Shown in pieces: positions 35,096-46,423 of a DNA stretch of 64,000 nucleotides. Position 1 is the stretch's first letter; each line of letters opens with the position of its first letter. The translations under genes were made by a program, and so were the position numbers. The stretch covers positions 5,104,864 through 5,168,863 of the forward strand of contig ML661900.1 of the NCBI GenBank assembly GCA_007570785.1, in the 5' to 3' direction. The stretch is from Antilocapra americana (Eukaryota > Chordata > Mammalia > Artiodactyla > Antilocapridae). The notes under the pieces were generated by a model that saw only the letters and a list, made by a program, of their open reading frames with translations, did no database searches and was not told where the DNA came from.

Positions 35096-36270
35096 GTTTA
35101 TATAGGAGAAGAAAAAGGAATGTTAGATAAGGTTGTTTAACTCTGTACAGGTCTGGTTAGCTTTACAGGGCTGTAAAGCTGCCACATTCATATCAGCTGC
35201 ATGGGTTAAACCTGGGTCATACCAACTAGGACAGCCCTCAAATGACCAGGTGTGGGCTGTTAATCAGAAATAACCAGCTGCAGAAGTGGTGTGGGGTTTT
35301 GTACGTGTATGTGTGCATCTGGGCTATCTTTCTTTCCCAGACATCAGCCTGTACCCCTTTGATGATCAGGCACATCTTTTAATCAAGCAGAGCCTGGGGA
35401 ACAGGAAGTGGCAGAGAGGATGAGAGAGCTGGGAAACCTGTTGCAACACTGCCAGGTGGTACTGGGAGGGCTTGCAGAGAGAGGGCTTTGCTGCCACTAA
35501 TTGATGGGCAGGAGGTACTGTGTAGTGAGGCCAGGGAATGGGCAGCTGAAAGGCTCCTCTGTGGTCCTGGCTATGGAAATAGCTCTCAAGGGCCAGCCAT
35601 GGTCTCTGGCCACTGGCCACACTGTCTTCTGAGCCCTTGGCCTGTGTGGAGCTCCCTCCCTGAGTTCCCAGAGCCCTGGCAGGCCCCAGGTTCCTCTGCC
35701 CAGCCTTCTGCTGGCCTGAGTGTCCTGTGGAGGAGGGGAGGCAGGACTGCAGGAGGACCCAGCCAGGCTGAGCTGGGAGCCAAGAGGGGCTTGGCAACTT
35801 CTTGAGGACTGGCACAGTGCCTCTGCCTCCTCCAACCCCCCTCCGCCTCGCCCCAGGGAGCTGCTCAGGACCTGACTGAGCATTCAGTTAATAAAGCCGT
35901 GTTGATGTTGCCTGGTAAAAGTAAACCCAAAGACACAAGGTCACCTGACATTTAGTCGTTCTGGCCAATAGAAATACAATACCAGCCACATATTTTTAAA
36001 ACATTTTCTAGTGGACATGAAAAGAGAAGAAAACAGGTGAAATTAATTTGAATATATTTCATTTAACCCAATTTATCCAAAATATTATTTCATATGTAAT
36101 CAATACATGAAATTTTTAATGACATTTTAAAATTATTCATGACATTCTTTTACTTCAAGCTAAGTCTTTGAAATCCTGTATTTTACACTCTCGCATGTAT
36201 TCATGTCAACTAGCCCCTGCAGGGGGGGAAAAAAGTTTCCTCTGCCCTCCCAGATTCAGTTGCAGAGGCC
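35096..36270. other. Intergenic sequence, AT-rich in its last part
   Basis: No gene recognised. 35380-35890 is GC-rich and carries incidental open frames; 35940-36170 is AT-rich, with an old decayed look. Confidence 0.4.
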
Positions 36271-36705
36271 AGAGAATTAAATTGACAAAGGACAGATTAA
36301 CAGAAGGAAAAAGTGTATTTCGTATGCATTCGGGAGCCAACAAAGGAAGTAGCTGGCTCATTAAATGATTAAAGGTTTACAAACCTAGCTGAGGAAAAAA
36401 TCGAGGGGAAATAACGGCTTCTATGGGGAAAAAAAATAGATTTCTTCAGGAATGATAAATGGGTTTTTGGGCGAACCATTGTAAGAAAGTTTGTGGTAAT
36501 AATTGTCTATACAAGTATGAATGGTCTCTTGTCTTCTTTAGGGCCATGAAACTCCCCTGGAGAGGGGATTTATGGTAGTCTCATTTCCCAGAAGCTGCTG
36601 CTTTTCGTCAGATAAGAGAAGCTCTCAGGAGACTATTTTCCTGCATCTGTTGAATCTCAAATATCCTCAGCTTAAAAGGATCTTCATGCCAGCTCGGTGG
36701 TTCCA
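36271..36705 (+). repeat. Old dispersed repeat copy (family unassigned, possibly L1 3' region)
   Basis: The part at 36546-36690 is clearly homologous to 48825-48985. Shared landmarks in the same order are GAAACTCCC, GGGATTTATGG/GGAATTTATG, CAGATAAG, TTCCTGCATCTGTTG and TCTCAAATAT. The first part (AATTAAATTGACAAAGGACA) also resembles 53410-53450. I recall such text from the 3' regions of old L1 elements but cannot assign it. Confidence 0.55.
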
Positions 36706-36779
36706 AGTGGGTCCCCACACTATATTTCAAGTGCTCAACAGCCACAAGTGGCTAGTGGTTACCTTATTGGAGGGCGCAG

Positions 36780-37690
36780 GTGCAGATCACCAAACCGCGG
36801 AGTCCCAGGACCGGGCACCTCCTGGGGCTCGATGGGGCCAGCGTCCCTTCTGCGGCCTCCCTGACCTGTTCTGGCCCATCTAGTGTCTGCCAGAGGCGGG
36901 GGCCCACTGCCTCCTCTGGCGCCTGAGGCTCAACTCAGGCTCCGACGTGCAAGCTGTAGATATTGCGCCGCAACACCTTTGTCAGAGCGCAAACCCGCTG
37001 TGGGGGTGGCGGGCAGGTCTTCCCTCTACCACCCAGAGGGTCGTTGTCCCGCCGCAAATCGGGAGAGGGGAAATGCTAGGATACTACAAAGCCATCCTTT
37101 TGTTCTGCGCGACTCACGGTCACCCAGGCCCCTCGGAGGGGAGGGTCTGCGTTCTGGGACCCCTGGCTTTTTGCGAGCTACACCGCTCAAGGAGAAAGCC
37201 CGGCTCTGGCCGCAGCCATTTCTTTCGGGGGGCGGCCCCTCGCTCCGGGCTCAGGGCGCACCTCTCCTTCCCCTAGTTGGATGGCACAGAACCCTCATGC
37301 AGCCCCCTGGTTTCACAGGTGGGGAGACTGAGGTGCAGTTCCTGTGCGGCCACGCCGTAGCCCCTTCCCTCCAGCTGAATCGGTTTCCACGAAGTCCCAG
37401 GGGCCGCGCGAGAAAACCTGGAGGCCTTCCTTCAGGGAGGAAGGCGCCTCGCCGGCTCTCTGCTCCTCGGACACAGGCGGCGGGCGGGCGAGGGCCGCGG
37501 GGACCTGGCGGCCGGGGCTTGAAGCTCCAGGGGACCGTGATGTAACTCGGCTCCTGGCTTGCACTAGAAGCCCCAGGCGCCGCCGCGGCTTGTTTACCGA
37601 GTCGGGAGTTTACCAGGGGCGGAGTCATAGACGCCTGGGCCCCGCCCCCGGTGCGCCCCGCCCCCTGGAACCCCAACACCGGTCGATCCC
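36780..37690. promoter_or_regulatory. Second CpG-rich island without a recognised gene
   Basis: CpG dinucleotides are frequent over about 900 bp, with GC boxes (CCCCGCCCCC, GCCCCGCCCC) at 37640-37665. A 220-codon open frame (36883-37545, plus strand) has no recognisable domain and is rich in Arg, Gly and Pro, as expected by chance in such DNA. No TATA box or clear first-exon donor is identified on either strand. It may be an unannotated promoter, an enhancer island or an orphan island. Confidence 0.45.
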
Positions 37691-37919
37691 ACAACTCCGT
37701 CCTCCGTGGGATCCCAAGAGTCCAGAGCCTCGAAACATAGCTCCAGTGGATTGGTCTTGCTTCAGTCTTAGATGTTTGAAGACCCAAAGCGGTGCCCAGG
37801 GGTGACTATGAACAGCTGAGCCCCCAGAGCAACTCAGAATAGCATTAAAACTAAGTAAAAAGGTGGAGCTTGCACCTTCAAGGCGAGGTCCCGCCTTTCT
37901 GAACGTACTAGCGTCTCCC

Positions 37920-38180
37920 TTGCAGTGGTGGTGGTTGTTCAGTCGCTCAGTGTCCGACTCTTTGCGACCCCATGGACTGCAGCACGCCAGGCTTCCCTGT
38001 CCTTCGCCATCTCCCGGAGCTTGTTCAAACTCATGTCCATTGAGTCGGTGATACCATCCAACCGTCTCATCCTCTGTCACCCTCTTCTCCCACCTTCAAT
38101 CTTTCGCAGCATCAGGGTCTTTTCCAATGAGTCAGTTCCTCGCATCAGGTGGCCAAAGTTTTGGAGCTTCAGCTACTTGT
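37920..38180 (-). mobile_element. BovB LINE 3' fragment
   Basis: Reverse copy. Starts GTTGTTCAGTCGCTCAGTGT and continues through CCATGGACTGCAGCACGCCA, CATGTCCATTGAGTCGGTGA and CAGCATCAGGGTCTTTTCCA, the complement of the BovB ORF2 end. It stops at about 38180, a 5' truncation. Confidence 0.9.
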
Positions 38181-41100
38181 AGTGGTATCAAGTACCTGAA
38201 TCTGTCTAGATGTCGGTTTTCTCATCTGTTCTATGGGAAGCAGGCTTCTATATGATGCATTGCCACGACAGTCTCTGATTCTAGGCATTACGGGGAGTAC
38301 TTGTCTGGACCTTCAAAAATTGGCCTCCAGGGGAAAAAAAAACCCAGTATTTCCCAGGGGTCCTTCCTAGTCTTGCTGCCATGGAGATAGAGTTTGCTCT
38401 TGATTGGGAAAAGTCATTAATACCCCGGAGGATTGAAGGGCAGAGCTGTCAGGGTCTGAGACTCAAGGGAGCCTCCAACTTCTCCATCTGCACCCCCTCC
38501 CAGCTCCATGCCTGGGCCTGGTTCACTGGGGCCAGTGGAGGAGAGCAAGAGTGCCTGTGTGCCCAGCACCCACCCCAGCTGAGCTCTCAGGCTAGGCTCA
38601 GGCCTCCTACCCCCAGAGGAGTGGCAGAAGGCGAGACACTGTATGGTTGGATGACAGTGGGTCTGGATGGAGCCCAAGGCTTGGACAGTGCTGATGCCAA
38701 CAAGAACTCTAGCAGCTGTGACCTGTGCCCACTGCCAAAGTTTTCCCACCCAGAGTCTCAGTTCCCTGGTGGCACAGGCAAACTGAGTCCAGATGAGGCT
38801 ACTGAGACTCAGAGAGAACAGGGTAGCCCCAGATCATCCTGTGAGTTGGTAACAGAGTTGCAACTAGGCCCCAAGCCTCTGTTTTACTCCTACTTCTGAG
38901 AAGGACTCAGATCTCTCATGCTTTCACTCCTGAGAGGGCAAGAGCCCTGTGAGCAGCAAGCATTCCTGGAGGGCTTCCTGGACTGGGGGCCAGGTCCAAG
39001 CTAGGTAGGGCAAGAGGGTCAAGATTTGCCAAGGGTGTGAGGCAGGAAGGGCTCCCTGACCTGGAGATAAGAAGAGAGGGGAGGTTCCACAGGGGAGAGA
39101 GCAGCCCTTGGGAGCTGTAAGAAGCCAGGGTACAGGAGCTCTGGCCAGATATGAGAGGCTAGAAAATAATATTCCAGGCCAGTGAGGTTCAAGGGCACTT
39201 CTTGAGTGGGGGGACAGTAGACCAGATGCAGGAGACTGTTGGTATTGGGGGTAAGCTTTCCCATCCTACCTCCATTTTAAACTCTCCCATTTCCCAGCCC
39301 TTGAGCATGTACTCTTCCCTCATTGGGCCTGTTTTCTCATCTGTAAAGTGGGAGTCATCTCCCTGTTCTACTCACGGCTGAGAAGGTGCTTTGTGATTGG
39401 GCTTGACATACTTGAGGATGTAAGGGACTCGAATATAAGCGTGACAATGCAAATGGGATTAGTGAGGACCTCTCTAAGGGGCTTCTCCCTCTCCTGGATT
39501 CCCTGGCTCCAGAAGAAGAGCCTCCATATACCTGCTTCCCTGAACCCTGCCAGCGTGTCTGGGTGTCTGGGAGGCCTCTGGGCTTAGCAAATATTTGTGC
39601 CTCTGATCTAGTCAGTGGCTGCTGGAACATTCTGTCCTGCTGCCCCTTCATCTAGGCCCATGCCTCAGGTTGTGAGGATCCTGGAAGAGGACAAAAGTGT
39701 AGGGTTTGAGACTTCTGGGTCCTTCTCCGACTCCCCTCCTGCCTTTCCTCTCGAGCCCCTCATCTCAGTTTATTCTTGAAGTTCAGAACCCTGTGCTGGA
39801 CACAGGGGACATATGGCTCTAGAGAGCCTCTCCTAAGAGCTAGGACCTCGGGCCCAGTGTGAGCTGAGTAGCTGTCCTGCTGTGTGGTCTTTGGTGAGTC
39901 CATTACCTCTCTGAACTTATCTCTTCATCCATGAAATGGTGGTGAAATGGTGTGGGCACTTAGCAAGCTGTTTCTATTTTTTTTGCCCCTGGCTTTCCTT
40001 CCGTGGCTCTGCACTGTCCCCCTAGAAGTTTGGACCTGCCCAGCATAGCCGATAAAAATAACAAGAGGAAGAAGTTTCCAGCGTTATTGAGTGCTCTGTG
40101 CAATGGTGTACTGGTAAATGTTTAACAACCAGTTCTAAAAAAATCAGTCCTGGTTTGCAGCATTTGCCTGTTTTCTGTCTTGTTAATATTATCACCAGGG
40201 CCCTTTCAAGCTTCTAACATGACATCACTGGATGTGGAGTGGGCAGCCAGTGAGAGCTGGCTCCAGCACAACCCTGCATACACGATTGGCTATGTAATCC
40301 ACCAGGCTCAGTGCAAAATGAAATGGCAGGGTCCTTTGCTCAGAAAGCAGGGGAAAATCTAAAATGTTTTCCTTCTTTCTGGGATTTCTCTCTCAATCCA
40401 TCCTAGGCTCCTTTTATTTAATTAACATCACACTCCTTCCAGCATGTAGATACTCACAGGAGATGTGCAGACCCTCACAAATGGGCAGTAGGATAAGCAA
40501 GTCTCAAGACTTGGTACACTCATTTGGGATCCACTGATGACTAGGTTACCCTTCCTGTCAGCCACCAGGTAGATGCTCTAGGGAGTCAAGTCAGGCATCT
40601 AACCTTTCCCCTGGACTACAGTCCCATCCATGTCCCAAACCTCCAAGCCAGGATATGCTCAGCACCCATATGGGAGTGGGAAAAAGGCTTGCCCTGGCCA
40701 GGTCACCCTGCTGAACGCACCACATTGCTGCCTGTGTAGAGAAGGATGGCCAATGGTCGCAGGGAGGGGAGAAGGCCAGGTCAAGCCAGGCATACCAGAG
40801 GATGAGAACACATTCCAAAGAGCCAGGAAGGTGGTAGGATGCAAGACCGTGTGTGAGCAGGAGGCCCCAAGTACGTGACACTGGCCCCATCACTCCTCTG
40901 GACTTTGCTTACAAGACACAAATTCAAAGATAAAATAATGAAGAATTTCAAGATGCTGATCAATCCCAGATTAAACCAAACTTGGTGCCCTTCTGAGTGC
41001 AGGGTCCTGGGGCCCTGGCCTCAGACCCATAAAGCCAGCTCTGACTGTGTGTGTCATCCACCTGAGAGACAGACAGGCTCCTCCCTGAGGAACTTCGGTA

Positions 41101-41345
41101 CTCAAGTCAGAGATACCTGCAGATCCTGGGCCAAAGAGAGGCCAAGGAGACCCACAAACCCTCCCTACTCAGAGAGAAATCTCTCCTGTTTCAAGGAAAG
41201 CATACACAGGGCATTGCAATTTGGCAAAAACTTGTTCAACAACAGCAAAAATATAGCCTGTTATGGAACATTTATCATCAAGGATTTGCAAGTCTCATAT
41301 TTGCATTGAGCCACCTTTAAGTTTTTTGTACTTCATAAAAATTCA
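38181..41345. other. Intergenic sequence
   Basis: Mostly unique. MIR-like text at 39865-39945 (GTGTGGTCTTTGGTGAGTCC, TATCTCTTCATCCATGAAAT). A segment at about 40060-40330 looks like an old transposon remnant that I cannot name. No gene recognised. Confidence 0.4.
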
Positions 41346-41870
41346 TCTTTTGGGGTCTTCCCTGTGGTCCAGTGGCTAAGACTCTGCACTCCAAAGCAGG
41401 TGTTTTTTTTAAATTTTATTTATTTGTTTATTTTTAGCTGTGCTGGATCTTCCCTGCTGCGAGGGCTTTTCTCTAGTTGTGGTGAGCAGGGGCTACTCTC
41501 TAGCTGTGGTGCTTAGGCTTCTCGTTGCAGTGGCTTCTCTTGCTGAGCACAGGCTCTAGGGTACGCGGGCTTCAGTAGTCGTGGCATGTGGACTCACTAG
41601 TTGTGGCTCCAGGGATGGAGAGCACAGGCTCAGTAGTTGTGGTACACCAACTTAGTTGTTCTGCAGCACGGGATCTTCCTGGATCAGGGATCGAACCCGT
41701 GTCTCCCACATTGGCAGGTGGATTCTTTACCACTGAGCCACCAGGGACCCCCCAATGCAGGGTTTGATCCCTGGTCACGGAACTAGATCCCACATGCCAC
41801 ACTAAGAGTGCATATGTTGCAAATCAGATCAAAGATCTCACATGCTGCCACCAAGACCTGTGGTAGCCAA
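41346..41870 (+). repeat. Nested CHR-type SINEs
   Basis: A sense SINE begins TCTTCCCTGTGGTCCAGTGG and breaks off at about 41399. A second, reverse, element fills about 41400-41752: oligo-T, AGCTGTGCTGGATCTTCC, repeated TAGTTGTGG units, then ACCACTGAGCCACCAGGGA. The first SINE then resumes with GGTTTGATCCCTGGTCACGG. The junction text AAAGCAGG / AATGCAGG is the probable target-site duplication. Confidence 0.75.
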
Positions 41871-43520
41871 ATAAGTAAGTAGCTAAATAGTCAGGACTCA
41901 GCGTTTTCATCGCGGTGGCCCAGGCTTCAACCTCTGGTTGGAGAACTTAGATCTCACAAGCCGAGCTGTGAGACCAAAAAAAAAAGATAAAAGATAACAC
42001 TTTCAAACATCCAATTCATTGCCCATGTGCAAAACATCCAATTGGCTGCATTCATTTGTCTATAGAGCACCCACTACTCTAAAAGTTTTCTCTGTACTGT
42101 TATTTGTCCTGGGGATTGAAGCCAAATATTGACTCCATTTTAGCAACTTCAGAGCAGCAGCTTCTTAGCTTAAAAAAATAATTCAACTTGTCAAGAATGG
42201 TTGCTTGTTCCCTTAAAGGGAGTGACTGTGGTATCTCAGGCATCTACTTCCTGATGATGAGAATTTCAAAGGGACACTTTTCACACCACACCACACAGGC
42301 CTCAGACCAGGGTGGTATGGGTTTCATTTCCCAGGAGTGGCCAGATGCTCAGGCATGCTGGAGGGTGCACCTCACCAGAGAAGAGGGCCGGAAAGTGAGA
42401 GCAAAGGACGAGAGGACCCCACAGCTCTGTCCAAATGATACTCCATCTCTGGGGGTCCAGGCTCAGTCCATGAGCTCTCAGGCCATGCTGCACTGAGGAA
42501 GGGGGAGGGGGCTTCACTGTTCCAGGTGAGCCCTCATCTGAACATGCAAGTAACCAGGCAGGAAGCCGCACAGAAACCTTAGCCTGAAGCGCTTTGTGGT
42601 GCATTGGTCATAGACCACTCTGCAGCATGTTGAGAGAACCTGGTGATTAAGGAACAAAGACCATCCCTCTAGCGTGTTCTTCGACTGACTTCCTCATAGA
42701 AATTCAAACTGTGTTTTGAGCCTAATCCAGGCCCCTCTTAACCCTTTGGTGCTCTTGGGCAAGGTCTAGAACACATCTGAGCCTCAGTTTCTGCATCTGC
42801 AAAATGGAAAAGTGATGTATGTCTTCAAGGTTGTGGTCAGAATTAAACAAGATGCATGTGTAATGGGTGTGTGTTTATATGCCAAACACAAAATTGGTGC
42901 CATAGGAACTGATGGCAATAGGGGTGGCTATTATTATTATTATTATTAGCAATCAAATAGCAAAGACAAGGTCTGATTCACTTCTGGGTTCCTGGTGCAC
43001 CATAGATGGTACTGGGTGATGTGAATTCAACTATTAGGCTTTGGCTGGGCTCTCAGGGGTGCGGCCACAGGCAGCAGAAGGTAGAGGTGTGAGAGAGCTG
43101 TGCTGGGCCCCTGGCAGCCCTTCCCCTCTAAGAAACAGTCAGAAATGGATTAAGGAGGCCAGTGGGGGAAAGGTCACCATCAACCAGCTCCAGCCCATGG
43201 ACATGATGGGATGTCCCTCTATTTCCATGACGGACACAGGATGAAACTGTGTTCATCTGCAGTGAATGTATTACATTAATTCCACTGGCTTCAAAGTAAC
43301 TTTGTAACCCAACCCTAATAGCATCTTGGGGTACAAAGCAAGGGGTGCTTGCTCAGATTCTCCCAAGAATCTGCTTTAGTCCACCTTTCCCAGCCTTACT
43401 TTTCTTTGTTGCTACCATGGGCTTGCACCTCCCCAGTTAACACCTTAATCCTTGTGTTAAGCTCTGTTTTTTCAGAAAACCCATGATAAGATTGACAGCG
43501 TTTCCAAATTCTTCATATTT
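41871..43520. other. Intergenic sequence with MIR fragment and (ATT)n
   Basis: Mostly unique. MIR 3' text at 42775-42960, with CCTCAGTTTCTGCATCTGCA, ends in a run of ATT units (42929-42949). No gene recognised. Confidence 0.45.
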
Positions 43521-43586
43521 ATTATAGGATTATGCAACTGTCAAAGATCCCCCATATAGAACTATTCCATCTTTTCAGATAAAAGG
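43521..43586 (+). repeat. Left copy of a diverged direct repeat
   Basis: About 66 bp similar to 43809-43871. Shared blocks are ATTATAGG, CCATATAGAA and ATTCCATCTTTTCAGATAAA. The two copies bracket a SINE. They are too long and too diverged to be its target-site duplication. Confidence 0.7.
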
Positions 43587-43599
43587 ATTCTTTATCACT

Positions 43600-43788
43600 A
43601 TAGTTCAGACAGTAAGGAATCTGCCTGCAATGCAGGAGACCCAGGTTCGATCCTTAGGGCAGGAAGATCCCCTGGAGGAGGAAAAGGTAACCCATTCCGG
43701 TATTCTTGCCTGGAAAATCCATGGACAGAGGAGCCAGGAGGGCTACAGTCCACGGGGTCGCAAAGAGTCAGACACTACTGAGCATGTT
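43600..43788 (+). repeat. Bov-tA/BOV-A2-type SINE
   Basis: Sense copy: CCTGCAATGCAGGAGACCCA, GGAAGATCCCCTGGAGGAGG, CAAAGAGTCAGACACTACTG. The first ~15 bp of the head are altered. Confidence 0.92.
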
Positions 43789-43808
43789 ATATTTTAGGAG
43801 CTTGTTAT

Positions 43809-43871
43809 ATTATAGGGTTATTCAACATAAAAGAACTCCATATAGAAATATTCCATCTTTTCAGATAAAGG
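43809..43871 (+). repeat. Right copy of a diverged direct repeat
   Basis: Partner of 43521-43586 (see that entry). Differences are scattered substitutions and small gaps, so the duplication is old. Confidence 0.7.
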
Positions 43872-44249
43872 TCTCTATTAATATATATTACACACATACA
43901 CATTCCTTTGGAGAAAGAGTAAAAGAACCATGTGCCTTAAGCTCCAGGTGGATGCCAGTGGTGATCAACTTGCTGGTATAGATGCTGTCTCTCTTACCAA
44001 CAATGGTGAGGATCTAGAATGCCATTCTGCACTGGATCTCCTGTGAAGCTCTTCATAGTAATACACAGAGCCTCCTGCCAGAGATTGCCTTTTATTTCAA
44101 ACTTTTTTTTTTACATATTACTGATAAATAGAGGATGGTGGTAAGAAAGTTCTGGGTCTTTATACTCTGCAGTGGGGAACTCTCTTTTTGTAATTGGTTC
44201 CTTTGTGGAGACTTTTCCCACATTAACAACAAATTCTCTAACACCACCT

Positions 44250-44800
44250 GGGTGCCCAACAACTCAATTCAATTCTTACGCTATCTACCTGGTGTGAGTG
44301 TCACATCCTACAAGTTGAAGGGCTCAGTCCCATAAGATTGACCCTATTTCAGATGTCAGTTGCAAATGGGGTGCCTGGGGCATACATACTTCTGCTGGGT
44401 TGACTACAAATTCTTGAGTTCCCACAACTCCCCACTCCCAAGATCAATAATTAGCTAGAATGACTCACAGAACTAAGGTTTATTTTACAGGCTCAAACAA
44501 ACAACCAGAGGGGAGAGACGTATAGAGCAAGACATGGAGGATGAGATAGGAGCTTCCAAGCCCTCTCCAGGTGTGCCAACCTGCCAGCACCTTGGAAGTT
44601 CTCTGAACCTCATTGGGTTAGGGTTTGTATAATCCAATTTCCAGGGCCCCTTCCCCTTCCTGAAGGTCTGAATGATGTGAGTAGAGTGGAAAATTCCCAC
44701 CGCCTCATCACATATTTGGCCTTGCTGGTGACCATCCTGAAACTATCTAGAGGCCCCACAGAGCCACCACATTAACATGAATTCAGGTATAATCAAAGGA
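44250..44800 (-). mobile_element. Probable ERVL/MaLR-type LTR, antisense
   Basis: TAGAATGACTCACAGAACTA is followed by GGTTTATTTTACAGGCTCAA (a reversed poly(A) signal), a stretch with TTCCAAGCCCTCTCCAGGTG, and GAACCTCATTGGGTTAGGGT. This order resembles an old mammalian MaLR-type LTR read in reverse. The limits are approximate and the family is from memory. Confidence 0.5.
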
Positions 44801-44844
44801 GCTTGTTACAAATAATAAAAGGCACTGCTATCACTCAGGAAATT

Positions 44845-45062
44845 CCAAGGGTTTGTCATGAAGTCGTGTCCAACTCTTTGTGGCCCCATGCACTCTAGCC
44901 TGCCAGGCTCTGCTGTCCATGGAATTTCCCAGGCAAGAATACTGGAGTAAGTTGCCATTTCTTTCTCCAGGGAAACTTCTTGACCCAGGGATCAAACCCA
45001 TGTCTCTTGCATCTCCTGCATTGGCAGGGGATTCTTTACCACCAGTGCCACCTGGGAAGCCC
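44845..45062 (-). repeat. Bov-tA/BOV-A2-type SINE
   Basis: Reverse copy from GTCGTGTCCAACTCTTTGTG to CACCTGGGAAGCCCC. Confidence 0.92.
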
Positions 45063-45170
45063 CTTAGAAGCTCTATGACAAAAATAAATTAATATATCCA
45101 AACCTCCAAGTCACAGCATAGCAATAGCACAGTGGAAATTAGATTCTTTTAATGTAATTATAGCATCCCT

Positions 45171-45374
45171 GTGAAGTTGCTCGGTCGTGTTCGACTCTGT
45201 GATCCCATGGACTGTAGCCTACCAGGATCCTCTGTTCATGGAATTTTCCAGGCAAGAGTACTAGAGCAGATTGCCATGTCCTTCTCCAGGAGATCTTCCT
45301 GACCCAAAGATCAAACCCAGGTCTCCTGCATTGCAGGCAGATGCTTTACCCTCTGAGCCACCAGGGAAGCCCCA
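45171..45374 (-). repeat. Bov-tA/BOV-A2-type SINE, left arm of an inverted pair
   Basis: Reverse copy from TGCTCGGTCGTGTTCGACTC to GAGCCACCAGGGAAGCCCC. It joins without spacer to the sense copy that follows. Confidence 0.93.
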
Positions 45375-45533
45375 ATCCCTGGGTCAGGAAGATCCCCTGG
45401 AGAAGGACATGGCAACCCACTCCAATATTCGTGCCTGGAGAATCCCATGGACAGAGAAGCCTGGTGGGCTACAGTCCATGGGTCACAATGAGTCAGACAC
45501 GACGGAGCGACTTCACTTTCACTTTTCACTTTC
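45375..45533 (+). repeat. Bov-tA/BOV-A2-type SINE, head-truncated, right arm of an inverted pair
   Basis: Sense copy that lacks the first ~45 bp. It starts at ATCCCTGGGTCAGGAAGATC and ends in the (CACTTT) repeats of the SINE 3' end. With the previous element it forms a near-perfect inverted repeat of about 160 bp per arm. Confidence 0.92.
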
Positions 45534-45764
45534 AAATTTATATAAACATATGTATCTATAATTATACTTAAATAATAAACATAATTTAGAGATATATTAC
45601 ATGTGCATTATATGTAAAATATTATTTCACATGTAAAATATACACTGTAGTATAAATACCATATGAAGTACATAATATTTTTAATCATACCAGTTCCCTA
45701 CAGGCATTGCCATTCACTTCTTCACTATGATTGGGTACATGCAAATTAACTAAATTTTTAGGTG
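45534..45764. other. AT-rich spacer
   Basis: Very AT-rich, with ATATTA-like runs. No feature recognised. Confidence 0.4.
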
Positions 45765-46182
45765 TGGCTCTTGACAGGAGAGCTGGACTGTAAAGAAGGC
45801 AGAATGCCAAAGAACTGATGCCTTTGACCTGTGGTGCTGGAGAAGACTCCTGAAAGTCCCTTGGATAGCAAGATCAAACCAGTCAATCTTAAGGGAGATC
45901 AAACTTGAATATTCACTGAAAGGACTGATGCTGCTCCAGTATTCTGGTCATCTGATGCAAACAGATGACTCTTTGGAAAAGTCCCTGATGCTGGGAAAGA
46001 ACAAGGGCAGAAGGAGAAGAGGGCATCAGAGGATGAGATGCCAGGATGGCATCACCAATGCAATGAACATGATCTTGGGCAAACTCCAGGAGATGCTGAG
46101 GGGCAGGGAGGCCTGGCGGGCTGCAGTTCACATGGTTGCAAAGATTCAGACACGACCGGGCGACTCAACACCAACAACAACA
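45765..46182 (+). mobile_element. BovB LINE 3' fragment
   Basis: Sense copy of the ORF2 end: AGCTGGACTGTAAAGAAGGC, TGTGGTGCTGGAGAAGACTC, GGGAAAGAACAAGGGCAG, CAGTTCACATGGTTGCAAAG and CACGACCGGGCGACTCAACA. It lacks the canonical ACTGAACTGA tail and carries frame-breaking changes. Confidence 0.88.
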
Positions 46183-46423
46183 TGACAGGATTAGTGCATA
46201 AATGTTGCTTCTGCAACCCCATCACGTTTGGCTGTAGGTCTGATAGATACGCACATTAGGCAACCTTCACATATCGATGCTGATAAGATGTTGTGGTCAC
46301 CATCTCTCTGGGACTTGGGAGTCATAATTCCTGCAGTCATATATATTGCACTGTATATGCAGTATAGAAAAGTATACATATAGAAAAAGTTATTGGGAGG
46401 ATTAAATTAGGTAACACATCTTC

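Noticed and set aside
36883..37545. 220-codon open frame in the second CpG island
   Set aside because: No domain or recognisable homology, Arg/Pro/Gly bias expected from CpG-rich DNA, and no clear promoter or splice sites defining a transcript.
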